A program made the translations under genes and the position numbers. From Anopheles merus (Eukaryota; Arthropoda; Insecta; Diptera; Culicidae), in assembly GCF_017562075.2 (NCBI RefSeq), contig NC_054085.1, forward strand, positions 29,307,656 to 29,371,655: 64,000 bases of DNA. Reading direction: 5' to 3'. The notes under the pieces are model-generated. The model was not told the DNA's origin and searched no databases. It saw only the letters and a program-made list of their open reading frames with translations. Below are positions 14,401 to 28,149 of this stretch, piece after piece. Every line of letters begins with the position of its first letter. Position 1 is the first letter of the stretch.

Positions 14401-17400
14401 TAATGATCCAGGCTCAGTTAATTAATCGAGATCGGGGCACCGTCCCGAACTTTCATCGCCGTTGCATTTTCCTAACCAAAAACCGTGTCGGAACCGATGC
14501 TCAACACCTCAGCACAGCACCGGTTCGGCTTCCTTTGAACACCTTCCGAAACCTGCCAATCAAGCTTGCGTGGCTTACTGGCGGATCTGTGTTTTTTTTT
14601 TTTGGGCCGAATTTCTGCACCAAAAATAAAAGGAGTTTAAGCATTAATCTCTCAACCCCGTGGAGATGAAACTGTTTCCAGCCTAGTAATGAGTGCGGTC
14701 ACAATGGAATCGCAACGTGAAAAAAAACATGCGCAACAACAACACAGCGGAAGCAAGTTCCCATGCGCTGGCGTATTAAACCTTTCGAGTTGAACTCGCA
14801 GGTACACTGGACATAGGATCCTTCGGTCCGACCATAGGATGATGCTTTTGCGCTTCTCACCAAACCTCTCCCACAAACAAAACCGACCAGTCAAGCGTGC
14901 CACAGATGACCATGGGAACCGAATCGGCCAGAATGGACGCAACAGTGTCTTACCGAATGCCAGCGCAAACTATCCCAAAAAGGAGTCAAGCAAAACAGTT
15001 GTTGGCCTGGCCAAGTGTTTTCCGGCCCGACCGAATCGGGTGTTTATTATTACTGCCAGTATTTTTCACAGCGTCTGCGGCGAGAAAATGGGAGAACAGA
15101 CAACCGGGTGAAATGCTTCCGTTGAAATTTGAAGCTGGAAAAAGGATGGCTTTTAAGAGGATGCGGATCGCGAACGAGCGTGCTTGTCCAAACATCTCCC
15201 ACTGCTCCCTCGCCAGACAGGATCGCCTATGCATACCGGAACGATATTGAACTTTTCCGACGCACTTGCTGTTTTGTTTTTTCATCCCATCATCCCGAAG
15301 GCATCAAGCAAAACACCATGCGACATCGAGATCGAGTGGTGCTTCAGATTTAACGAGTTTAGCAAACTGTCAACCTCCCGGTCCCGGTCATTCCCGGTGC
15401 AGTAATGTGAGATCAGTGCGAACGGACCAAAAGAATATATGTGTGCAGGATAATCGTTTCCGGTTCAATCGATTCAGTGGCACATTGCAGCATCCTTCCG
15501 CAATCGAGCGGAATGTTTTGAATAGTGAAAGCAGCAACAGTTTGACAGCGAGAAGTACTTGCTTAAAACACTTTCGTGGGCATCCGCGGATTGGATTACT
15601 GTAAACAGTCGTATTTCTGGGATGGGTTGATTGAGTGCGATACTTTATATTATATTGAAGCAGAGCTAAGATTAGGTGGAAAAGTACATCTTCATCTTAT
15701 TTTGTCAGAAGCAGATGAAGATCACAAAACAAGCGATTGCTTTCGCTGAAAACACTGCCTGCTGCAACAAAACTGGTATTCTATGTAGTGTCAGTGTGTG
15801 GAAACTAAATCATATTTGTGCCATTAAAGTGATATGAAAGATAAGTCAAGAGCGCTAGTCTATCTTATCATTTCGCGCACACACACCCCTAAGTATTATG
15901 ACTTCGTATGATACTTTGAAGAACCTGCCATTACGCGCATTTCAGGTCAAAAAGTATGACTTTAGCAGTTTGGTAGGTTTGGTAGCAGGTGGTAGGTAGG
16001 ACTTTAAAACAAAGTTTGGTAGGTTTTCAAATAAATATCCAATGATTATTTGGCACGGTATCACGAAATAAGAGCGGTTGTGAGGATGAGACATTTACAA
16101 TAATCTTACACTTGGAGCTCATGATCAACAAATCTCTAACTTTAATACAAGTTAGGGCAGGAATTCAATCTCTTCCAAGATACCTTACATTTGAAATAAT
16201 ATGCCAAGATCAATCGTCGTTCCAGAGCCGTTGATGAAAGTTCATATGAATTCGGAATATTATTATTTTACAGCAAAAATGCATCTTAAAGAAGGCTCAA
16301 ATGCATTACACTATACTGCAATCTACAGTGAGTTCAATCCGACAATATCTCATACACATTAAACAAACATGTCCTTCGGTGCTGCTCTGCGACCAATTCC
16401 AGGAGAAACTGCTTATCTTCACCAATGTGTTCCAGTTACACAGCAGGCCACCGCCACTGCATGTGCATCAAAGGGCACACCTTTCTTCCGAAAGCAGATA
16501 CCCAACCCGATGCCACAGCTTGATCCCTTCATTTCACTACGCATCTTATGCATGCATTCCTACGGCAACTCCTGCCTGATTGCAAACTGCACGGCAAATC
16601 TTTGCCAAAAAAAAGGTGCTTTTGTTTCTATCGGACTCGGGATCACCCAGGGTAGGTAAGGTTCGGTAAGGTTATGCACGCCGCCCTATCGTCAAATGAC
16701 ATCCGATGACGGGTGCATGTCGACCGGGGCTTGCGCATCTGCGGACGATTTCGTCTCGGCTGGTTTTGGCAGGAACGGTTTCAACTTTCTTGCCTTTGAC
16801 CAAAAACGGCAATCAAGCAAGAAACACCCGTACCGTTACCTGTTCCGGCCTGCCCTGGAATCCGGTCGGCTTCCGTCTCTTTCTTGAGCGTGCTGCTCTT
16901 GGCCCGTTGGTGCGTGTGTAGTTGGCCGTAAATTGAAAACTTCAATTACTCCTTCACCGCCAACGCCGTGCACCGTAAGAAGGAAAAGCGATTCCAATCA
17001 GCATCTCTTTCAGAAACGCACGAACAAAAGCATGCGTTGTTGGTAAGATGGCAAAGGTGGTCCCGGTAGGTATACTCGTTTGAATACCAAAGCCCCGTAC
17101 GCAGGGACGCGCCGACTCAGGATAGGTTTTGGCAAGACGATTAAGTTCGCACCCGGCGGAAAGTCTTCCTTTCCGAGCTGTTGTTTCTTGTTTTGTTGAA
17201 GAATATGTCGAGACGTTTGGCACGCTCGTGGTATTCCGAAGGATTTTTTTTTTGGAAGCAATTAAGCGTCTTGCACATTCGCCTGATGCGCACCACCGAG
17301 ATGATCGGGAAGGAAAGGACCTGAGCAAGCACAGGAAAGGTGCACCTTCATTAGGCGTTCGTTTTGTGGCAACCGGCTGCATAGAATTGTTCTTTGAAAG

Positions 17401-20400
17401 GCTTGTCTTAAGAGGATTAGGCAAATGGTTAAGAGAAGCTCGGAAAAGGATGCAAACTACAAAGCTGACGGGCGATCTTCGTCGATCCTTTACGGAGCTT
17501 ACGGAGTCATGTTTGCGAAAGAAATTACTTTCTTTACAGCTCTGCTCCTTGTCCGTCTTGCTGGTTCTTCAATATATTTCGTAGATTCAACAGTAATTTG
17601 TTTTACTCTGGAAATCTTCAGGCTCCAACAATTAAACACTCTCCAAAATCATCAAATGAGCAGTGATCTTGACTGACTAGTAACTACCGAATCGATTCAG
17701 GAAAGCTCTTCAGGATATTACAACCTCCTGTCCAGACAAAGATCACTTGAGCGAACGTCTTCATATAAAACATCCAAATGAGCAGCCCTATGAGCAACTT
17801 CGACCTCTGCTCAAGCGCTCCGGATAGTTTCCAGGAACACAGCTTCCCGTCCAACTGCACTCTCCAAAAAGATCAAATCATCCCACGAACGTTGCAAAAC
17901 AACTCGATTGCGTTTCGTTCGACCATTGCTGTATGGTGTAACACGAACCAGCTCGATCCTAGTGTCCATTTTCGTCCCGGGGGTTGCGTCCTCTTCAAGC
18001 TTCACGAAATAGCATCCCACAAGTGGAATCTAACCCCGTCCTGTGCAACCTTTTGTTTTGCTGCACTCCTTTTGCATTGTCTCTTCCCGCATAGTCGTCG
18101 TCATTGTCGTCCTGCTTCACCAACACCAGGATACGAGCAATTCTCCTTTGTTCTGCTTTAGCGTTGTTTGATCGGTTTCACTTTTTTGCTCCGTTCCCTA
18201 GTTTTTGCCAAAGGAAAAAGTGTATTTTCTTAAAAGGACCAAGATGTGTTTGTCTGTGTGCCATCGTCCCATTTAGTGTTGGTGATCCTCCTCTCTCTGC
18301 GCGCACCTTATTACAAACGGTCAACGTTTCGGGCGATCTTCTTTCGCCGCAGGTTTCGGGTTGCGTTTAAAATCTATAATTTCCCGAAGGAAACGAGAAC
18401 ACAAACGCAAAACTAGTTGTCTCCTGAGTTCGCATCCCTTTTTTTTTCGCTTGTCTGTTTTCGTTGGCTAGCCTCTTCTGGGCGACGGAACTCTTTTGTC
18501 TGAGTCCAGAGGCCTGAATGATTTATATTTTGCCTGCAAACCAGTTCGCTTTACTCGTTGATTATCTTAGGTGTGTGTGTGTACCCTTCGGGATGACCCC
18601 GTAAATGAAAGATCGTTTTTTCTGCAATTCCCCTTTGAAAGTTTCGCCTCGTACGCGGCCAGGTATACACGATCAGGCCACAGACAGGCACCAGCAAAAA
18701 AGCGCATCCGATTATTAACATTGCATTGCGTCCACCCTTTTGTCCAGTGTGGGTCGGGAAAAATCATACCGAACGTTGCTGGTTAGTGTTTGCGTTTCCC
18801 ATCGGATCGTAGTGCGTAAGCAGAATTGAAAAAGGGATGTGCAAACGACGGACGGGATAATCGATAATGACAGTGAACCAGTGCCAAGGAACGTTGTCGA
18901 TCGGTTGGCCATGGGAATTGAAGTGCTATTCTGGGGCCGGATGCGTTCAGGTATCGGAGCGAAAGAGTTATTAATCATCGTGGATGTCTTCGGTATACTT
19001 TTAGTTGTAGAAGACGAAACAAACCATCAATAAATGACACGAACATTACGAAGCTAGCATTCAAAACCCGCATTTAGTTATACGATATCTAGGATCACAC
19101 AACATGATCTTTCTTAGATAATTATTCTGATTAGGAATTACTGAACAATGAGGAATTGTGTAGTTATTTTTGAAAGAACCATTTTCGGTTAATTTTCGGT
19201 TAAAACCCGCGGTAGTCAACAAATATTAACCGATGCATCGATACCTTCAATGTTACCTATATGTTATGTTCTACCCACTATCTCCATAAACCAATGTATA
19301 TATGTCTTCGTATATAGATTATCTAAGACCTTGTTTCCAGTAAATGTTTCATTTGATCTAGAAGAATCTATAAAAATCCAGTTTTTATCAAAAACTATGC
19401 CGTATGTAGTTCATCTTCCCAATGTATTCCCAGGAACCACAATGACATATTAGTTTGCAGTCATTACCTTTATATATCATGCTATAAATAGTTAAAAATG
19501 CCACAGATATAGTGTCAATCGTCTATGACAAAACATGTAGTAAATGTATTCATTTACTAGAATTAGATTCAGGAATTTATAAAACTAATGCGTTGATATA
19601 GTACAATATAGTATCGTAGAAGCTACATCAGAAGTGAATTGTAAAGCCTAAATGCTAGTTTTTACAATGAATTTCTCTCTTTCATACTGAAACGATATTC
19701 ATTGATCCATGGGGAACCATTTCCAACTGACGAATAGATCGGACACTTACTGACCATGGTCATCCATTCCATCCTTTCGCTCGTCCCATATGCTTTATGT
19801 GCCCTTCCCTTCGAGCCCTGATGTCGTTGCCGTCGCATGAAACTACCCCTTACCGTCGTACATTACGTACGCAAACGATTCGAAGGGATCGGTCGGTACT
19901 CTTACCCTTACTACTGGCGATTGCAAACACGCAACATGGCTGCTGCTGCTGCTGCAATTGTCTGTCCACTGGTGAACCCCTGGACAACGATGTCCAGTCA
20001 ACACGAGACGCGAGCGAAAGCATCGCCATAACCCGCTTGAAACCGACAGCACCGGTGGCGCTGACCAGTTTTTCCCCTTTTTTGCCGTCCCAAAGCACGT
20101 CGCTTCAAGTGAAAAGGGACCCTTGTTAAACATATGTTTCAACTCGATTCTGCGCGCGCTTTTTTTTTCAACCCCGTGTTTCGTTCTCTCGTTATCTCGA
20201 CCGATTCGTTTCAATTATCCTTTGCCCGGTCGGTCAAAGCGTGGTCCAGTTCCAGAGTTTTGCTGGAAAGCCGGAGGAAAATGGACGAAGCGAACAGAAA
20301 CAAAACAAAAAAAAACGCAGCCGTCATCAGAGGATTCGTTTTGCGCAAAAGGATGCGAGGAAAAATGAGGAATAAAAAGGGCACAACAAAGGGGGCAACC

Positions 20401-23400
20401 AAAAAAAAAAAAGATCAGACACAAACATGCGCTAGCACAAAACCGGCAACTGGCCACCGGGTATCGCCTATATGGCCCGTTTTCGCCTTCTGACCGACCA
20501 AACTGACCACCCGAGGAAAAGGCGCTCGATCGTTTTCAGGCAACGGTTCGGTCGGTTCTTCGAAATTAGGATCGAAGCTAATTTATCGCTGCCAGCCAGC
20601 GACGCCGGGGGAAAGGGTCGCGCAGATCCGGACGTCCCGATAGTGCCGCAATCTCCGCCGAGATCGACGCGCCACGTTCCACCGACGCTCGACCTACCGA
20701 CAACACCTTGCGTCTGACATGTGGTTCGTCCTGATTACGTGCAAGAAGGCGACCGTGATGCGTTATTTTCCTAACGTATCTCGAATGGCTCGCTCGAACA
20801 AGGCACAGGTGAAGGCACTGGAGTCGATAGAGATTGTAGGTTGGAATGCACTGGATTGGGTTTTGCTATCAGGCGAGATAGGAAACTAGCTATTGGTATC
20901 AGTAAACGGGAAAAAAGAAAAGCGGTTTTTGAACAGCTGGCGGCTCGTGTCCACGCGGACAAGTGTTAAGAATGATTTATAAATTAGTCAAATCTTAATA
21001 GGACACAATGAGCGGGTTTTTTGTGTTATCTTCTATTGGAGGAGCTTTAGTGTAGATGTTGTGCAGTCATGTTGATTCTTGTTTACCCATTTCCGAATGT
21101 GTTAATGTAAATAGGGATAATAAAAACTGGTTTGAAGCTGGTTTGTAAGTTTTTTAGTTAAATCCTATAACTCCCATAATTGAGAAACATTATCAGCTCA
21201 AGTCAGAGATGTGACACTCAAATCGTTACATTTATAATTCGTGCATCATGCGTTTCTGCTGCAAGAAACCGTCCAATGTCCATTTGTAGCATATCCTCGG
21301 TTGTCTTTTCAGACAGAGCTGGTCAACTGTTATGATCAAACTCATGTTTTGCGCAATTATTTGAAGGATTCGAACAAGGATGCTTTAACAAGCCGTCTGG
21401 GGTTCAATACCAGTTCAGGGTTCAGGCAACTTCACCTTTCTCCTTCTTCTCAATACTTCAACCATTGTTTATGACTGTTTATAGATTTAATTCCCCATAT
21501 TTTAAATTTAGCCAAAAACATCCGAAAGAAGGAGATGTGTCTGAATATGGTCATTTTCAATCAATATTGTGCAAAGAGCATTCAATTTCAAGGTAGCAAC
21601 CTGGACGCTTCTTGCCGTCAACATGTTGTATCCTAACAAACTTTGGTGGAACATTACCATCAACTTAACGCCAGGAAGGTCATCAACAGTGCAATATATT
21701 TATAGAACCAAGCCGCAGTTCAACGTATCCTCCTACTGCTTGGTATTTTAACACTATCGTACTTAAAGAGGACACCAACGAGAGCTAGAGAGCGTTTAAA
21801 ACGACCCAGACGGACATTGCCTTTTTCTCATCACAGTCTTGTTGCACATTGGAAAACTTAACATCTTGCACAACGAACCACACACATAAAAAAATGGCTC
21901 CATTCTCTTGCTGCTCTACCTCCGCTAACAGCACACACCAGCAATGACTTTGCCGCTTTTCTCAACACCCTCAGATCCATCCCGTGTTCGATATCCAATG
22001 GAATATAGTTGTACACAATTTTTCATATCCAATCGAAGTATCGAGAGGCCGTTCGTTTTTTTTTTGGGTTGGCAACAAAATCAAACACTAACCAGGGGTG
22101 CAGGGGTAAAAAAATACGTCCTGAAACCACCCCCAAAGAAGCAGCTCATCATCATCATCACCATCGACAGTGTCGTTCGGTTGCGATTGATGGAATCATC
22201 TTCAATCACATATATTTTCTTCTGGGGCACTTGAAACGCACCACCTCCTTGGTTTTTTTTTCTTCTTTTCATACACACACACACACACACACGCACATAC
22301 ACTAAACTCAACCGCCAGGCCGAGAAAATCGATCCGGCACGGTGCGTAATGGTGACAATTTCTTTGAAAGATCCATTCCGCTTGATCCATTCGTGAAGGA
22401 CATTCAGTGCCGCTGCAAACGTTTGCTGAGGCCAAACCGGTACAGATGGGTGTCTGCGGAGGACTTGCAGAAAACATACACACTGACATAAAAAAGAGAC
22501 ACCCGAAACATCAACAACATTGGCATTGGATCGAAAGTGAAAATGGTGGTTTTGTTGCGGCGGCAGTCCAGCAGGCAAAAGCAAAAGGAAAACGATTGTC
22601 ATCAGCGTTCGTGCATTTTGGTGCACGGAGTCCCCCAGGCAGGACGGTGACGGTGAAAAAGCGACAGTCAAACAGCGGTCCCGTAGATGATTTATTGCTT
22701 ATGCTGCGCAGCATGTGCCCACAAACCGGCCGCAAACCGTTGCTACGGGTGTGAGCGGTACGTGTGGGTGGTCAGTCTGCAAATCGATCATTTTGCACTG
22801 TTGTTAGGATGGATGGTGTTTTTTTTTTCAAAGACCACACTCTCCCTCAAGTGCTCAAGTCTAATTTGTTTGTCACCAAATTGAGCCATTTCGTTTCGTG
22901 CGTCGGGGGTGTCGGTAGTTGGCCGAGCAGGCCATCATTAGTAAAGGGAAAAAAGGGGGTAACGAATGATCTTTGGCTTTCATTCAGCAAACGGGAGAAA
23001 GTCCTCAAAAGCTCAATGAATTCAGCACGCTCGATTTGGTACGCTGCTCGAGATCATTCAAGCGATCATTTGAGAAGCGTTCTTCAGGTGATGCTAGAGG
23101 ACTTGCTGAATGGACGTCCTCAAGATATTTGGACACGGTCGAACGGTGGTGGCGTTGCCAATTGGCCAACTTCAGCCCGACTGATTAAGCCGTCATCGAT
23201 CATTCAAAGCACACACACACAGAGCGATAGAAACGGCAAGTGAATGCATTCATTCAGAGATTGTACGCAGCAGCAGCACCCGGATCACCCAGCTAGCCGA
23301 ATACCTACCACCCGTCATCGTCTGGGGCTGATAAGCACTGCAGTACCGAAAAGCGTTGGCTTTATCGGTGCGTGCATTGTTTGCCCTGCAACCAGCTACT

Positions 23401-23747
23401 AGCCAGATCGGATCGAAGAGCGAGTGAGCCGCTGTTTGTCGGCAAATGTAAACGTGGCACAATGATAATCGTGCCCCGATCGACGCATAGGTCGTCCCCG
23501 GTCGCATGACATTACTGACCAACTTAACTTTTGCCCCCACCCCAAAACCAGCGGACGAACACGGAAAGCCCTTTCCGGCTTATCAGAGCGACAGGCCGAT
23601 ACGGTTGATGGTACCACATTATTGAACAGTTATTGGCAGTTTGTTTTTCCCGCTCTGGGATTGCTTTAATCGGTGCGATTGGTGGTGGCGCCCTTTCGGG
23701 TGATGGTGATTGGTGGCCCTATCGTGGAGCGGAGGTGAAATGGCCCC
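5474..23747. other. Non-coding DNA with alternating AT- and GC-rich blocks
   Basis: No recognisable gene, tRNA or mobile element. AT-rich islands lie at about 5474-6560, 8160-9230, 12000-12300, 15600-16360, 19080-19720 and 20960-21760, separated by GC-richer DNA. Minor structures: a 14-base palindrome at 5837-5850, a 7-bp GC hairpin at 6916-6940, an AT-rich inverted repeat at 8434-8471, and repeated GGTAGG units near 15971-16024. Single exons of unknown genes could be missed. Confidence 0.55.
22272..22298. repeat. (CA)n microsatellite
   Basis: About ten perfect CA units from 22273, then interrupted by ACGCAC. Confidence 0.93.
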
Positions 23748-23917
23748 TATAAAAAGGGGAGGGCGCTATCAGTGACGCTAGTGGAGTGTTACAAATGGCG
23801 AAAGGCCTTTCATTCATGCCTCTAATTACAACGTTTGTGGATGACATAACAGTGCAATGTAGGTGCTTACTCAATATCAACATTTTACGTCCCTTTTTAA
23901 GATTAAAAACCTCTTAG
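23748..23917 (+). promoter_or_regulatory. Isolated TATA-type promoter with a short ORF
   Basis: TATAAAAAGG at 23748-23757 lies in a GC-rich context and is followed by TCAGTG (23769-23774, an initiator match, though only 23 bases from the TATA) and CTAGTG near 23780. An ATG in good context (ACAAATGGCG, 23795) opens a 40-codon ORF ending at 23917, beginning MAKGLSFMPLITTFVDD. The peptide is not recognisable. GTAGGT at 23860 could be a donor, so this may be a first exon of an unseen gene. Spacing is imperfect and no downstream exon is evident. Confidence 0.25.
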
Positions 23918-26900
23918 ATCCTTATAGATCCTTCTTACACATCATATCATACATGGGCAAGTTTTTCTTTTTCTTGGTTAATGATAACAGTCACATTTAA
24001 CTTTTGCTTCTTTACAATATGTTCTGAAACTCACATCTCTTGGCATTGCCTTTTTGGTGTATCTCAAAAGCGTTGATACTTTTCGGACACTTTCTGAGCT
24101 CTTTGTGGATCTTAATGTCACGTGAAATCTATGAATGTGTGTCTGTATTAAATTTAATGCTAGGAAAAGCATCAAGAAGGAGTAATAATGTGTTTTAGGT
24201 TGTCTGGGAAATTTAAAATCTTTCACAATATTATGTATTGATAGAACATAATTAGCTATGAATGTGAATAATTTAAATTATCAGAAAAAAGCCCTTAATG
24301 TCAACGTTCTCCACATCTTACTCATACCGAAACTCTACACATTTAATAGGCAACACAATCACTTTCCTCTAATTGTAATAATCATTCAGAGCTAACATAA
24401 ACATCCTGTTAGGACTTCCAATTTGCAGGCGCATGTTGCAACACGTACCAGGCGGATGCCTTCATACCAGCTCGTGATCGCAGGCATGATTTCGGTTCGT
24501 GAACAACATCCCCCTCGCTTACAATCGCATCTACTTGTCTTCTAGTTGGTCTTAATCAGTTCAGACCATTCTCTTCAAAGAGGTCTGCCATACTGGGAAA
24601 AGTGCACCGGAATTTGGCTATCGACCAGACGTCAAAAACTCGTCAACAGCTCGCATGGCCGGTAGACGCACAAAAAACAGTTCCCGTTTCCAAATTGACC
24701 GCATCACCATCGGTAAAAAGGCGAAAGTGCATTGCCCGACCTCGCTGATAATCGTACCGGAGCAGTAGCGTGTATGCGCGTCCTGCACCATCGAAATCGG
24801 TTCTCGGTTAAAGTTGCAATCGGTAAGCAAACATAAATTCGCCACATTCGGGTTGCAAAATCTTCACGCTCCAATCTTTCGCAGCGGACGAGTTGCGCCC
24901 CCTTTTAGGCGGACGCCTGGGCGCGAGAGCGCGCGAGCGCACGCTCTGGCCTATGTAAAAATTCATCGCAGTTCCCGTGCAGACCCGAGCCAGACGATAA
25001 GACGTGTACGGGATGCAGCAATGCATTGACCCTATTTTTTGGCGAGCGCTAATTTTGTCTAAATCAGCAGGCGATAAGCGATGGCAGGCTTTTGACCTGT
25101 TTGCCCGATCTGCAACGGGGGTTTGGACAGCGAACGGCGAAGACCTCTTTCGCTGATTGCGATCGTGCGCGTTGTTTTGCTTGTGCGCCGAAAGTAAGCA
25201 AAGCGCCGACCAGTTGCACCAGAAGTGGATGAGCGACCCGGGCCCGGGTGGTGTTGAGAAGGTGGTGGTGGCATGGGGAAAGGGCAGAGAAAAACGAATA
25301 GAAATGATTTTGCAAGGCTAGCTAATCGGATGGTCGTTAAAGTGTTAGTAACCATGGGATCTATTGCATCATTGAATTTGGTTTTTTCGCTGGTAATTAA
25401 AAGTAAGGTCAAGTGGGCGAAAATCAGGCCTCTTCAGGCTGGTTCCTATCAGCTACGGTTGTTTCTATTGGAGGCTCTTTTTTTGTTTTTGTTAGACCGA
25501 TTAGACGAAATAATGAACTTGAGCAAAGTCACAACCCTTTTGCTTGCTTTCCAAGTATAAACAAACCTGCAGAGATTATTCTATGCCAGATGTGTTTTCA
25601 GGCTTAACTGAGTGTTTTTATTGAAGCAGTGTGAATTACAAATTTAATAGAGTAGGTTAGGTTAGGAAGCAAACATTTAACAAGTAAATGAATGTTCTGT
25701 ACATTGACTAATTATGCTCCTACCAAGAATGTCGACCACATCAATCCGAGTTGAAGCTATACGACAACAGAATTATTAGTAAGACAACTACGTGACTAGT
25801 TCTAATGAGCCTGTCACTCGATTTTCTAAACTTACAACCATATTCTAGTCTGATGTCGATTTGGTTCGAGAAATTGAGTTGCAAAGTATGCTTTTTCATA
25901 CAAAAATACATCAACCAGAATTATCATGCATACAAAACGTCTGATAAAATTGATCTTGATATATCATTATTTTATTGACTTCAGGACATCATACAGCACC
26001 ATAGCTCCAACCAAGATATTTAGGTATTTGTCTATAAAAAAGATCCCGGAGAATGGTCTTAGTCCTAATCCAATAGTAAGTAGGATGGCATGTATCGATT
26101 AGAACCCAAGTTTAGAGCAATTTGTGAAAGATTGCAAAAATCAAGCAAGTGATTCACATGATTAAATGCCCCACTCGTCGAGCTAAGAGGGATTATTGCA
26201 GCCTTAGTTAGTTCGCCGTCGAATCACAGTGAGCAATACAAGGAAGTGGTTGGCGCATATAAGTTCAGGTAGTCGATGTTGTTCTTGAGTAGTGCAGCCA
26301 CGAATTGTTGTTGAAGAAGACTGGCTGGAGACCGAGAAGTAACAGCCCTGAACTATATGTCACAATTTGGATATCTGGTGATTCAAGTCTCTCAGCTTGT
26401 CAAAGGGTTGCTGGCTTCCAAACCACCAACGCATATTCTATTACTGGTCAGTACTACAGTAAGGCGACTTCATACAAAACTTGGTCCTTGAATCCATTGA
26501 AACAGGAGCCCCAGTAGTTGATTACACATGGTGGAATTATATGAAAGATAATACAGCAGTACGGCATTCCTACCAAGCTAATCCCGCGGTTGAGAATCAA
26601 AACATTGAGATAGTGCATCGTAAGAGTCAAACAATAATCATTCACAATAATCACCAGTCAGAACCATTTCAATTTCACTGAGGTTTATTGCTACACTTCT
26701 ACCTTGGTCTGGAATGTCTCACACAGATTATTACTTGAAGTCCACAAGTTTGAGGCTCACAACACGCCTGAAGTTCAGTGCATTCCAAGAATATAAATAA
26801 TTTTAAAAAGTCTGTACATTGAGTATGATAACTCTCCAACTCAACAGAAAAAAAGTCCAATGGGCAGGGCTTTGGATCTTCAATTAAAACGTCCTAAACG

Positions 26901-28110
26901 AACAACAATTTCCAATACTTCAATATGTTAAGCATACAACATATTAGCAAATCTACTCAAACATCCGGGTTTTCCCTTCCAAATGATTTGATATCCCAAC
27001 ACGGACGCGTTCCTAACAATCCATAAATCGATTAAAAATCGATAGCTCTTCCTCGACCACGGTCCTCAAACTAGCCCACAATGATAGCAATTTGATGTAG
27101 CCATTCGATAGACTGCGTGTGGCGTTCAATCCCTTACCCGTCATCCCCGAACCCGTTAGATTTATATTGTTTTCGGACCCCTACACCCGAAAACACTGCA
27201 CACTGCAGCAGAAGCACACAAATAAAAAAACACAAGGTAAAATAAAACGCTACCCACCACTTTCGGTTGGCGTACGCCAAATTTTCGAGGTGTTACGCGA
27301 AACCCTTCACTCAGAGGAACCCTGGAGGTTCATCTCAAAAGGGGTCCCTGAGATAGGCATACACACAATAGGCCGGCACCGTTAAGTGAAACATTCTCGA
27401 TAGCGGAGAGGTGATTTGTCGTTAATCCGTGGCCCTGCCATTGTTTACGGCCGTATGTGTGTCTTTGTGTGCGTGTGTATGTGTGCCCGTATTGCTATCG
27501 AAGGGATTGAGTTAACAACACTGAAAACCGGTAAATAAGCAAACCCTTCATTCGCCCGCAGTTCCCGAACGTGTCCGGTGTTGTGTCAATTTTTCCTCAA
27601 CGCAATCATTCGTCGATTGGCCGTTATGTATTTGCTGTTAATTCTGTTTTTGAACATTTTGCCACTTTTTTGTTCGAGTGCAAAAACAAGGAGAAAAAAA
27701 CACGCAGGGGGAAGAGTTAAGGGGTAAGGGTTGGTGCGAATTGTTCCCCTTTCTTTTCAGCAAGGGTGATGTTCGCTCAAGGGGTTGTCAATACTTTCCC
27801 TCGATTATATGTTGTTCCCTATTTTTGTCACTCTTTCCATGTGCGGCGCTGTGTGGTGTTTGGATGGTGGATCTTTATTTTAGAAAAAAAACGAGGGAAA
27901 AATTGGTGATTTTTCCCAAAAAATGCGATTTTTTTTTCTACAATACCCGTAGGGATAATTAGTTCAGGGCACGCGCCACATCCGCAACTGTCCAGCTGGT
28001 ACACGACGAAGCGAAAAGAGTGAAGGAAAAGGGGAAAATTGAAAATAGCATTTTCGAACCCAATCCGTTCGATTAAACATTTCGCATCTTGGTGCGTTCT
28101 CGCAGGCACG

Positions 28111-28149
<39 letters not shown>

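Noticed and set aside
22081..22671. 196-codon minus-strand frame
   Set aside because: Crosses a CA microsatellite and low-complexity sequence; the peptide includes a CVCVCV run and no domain.
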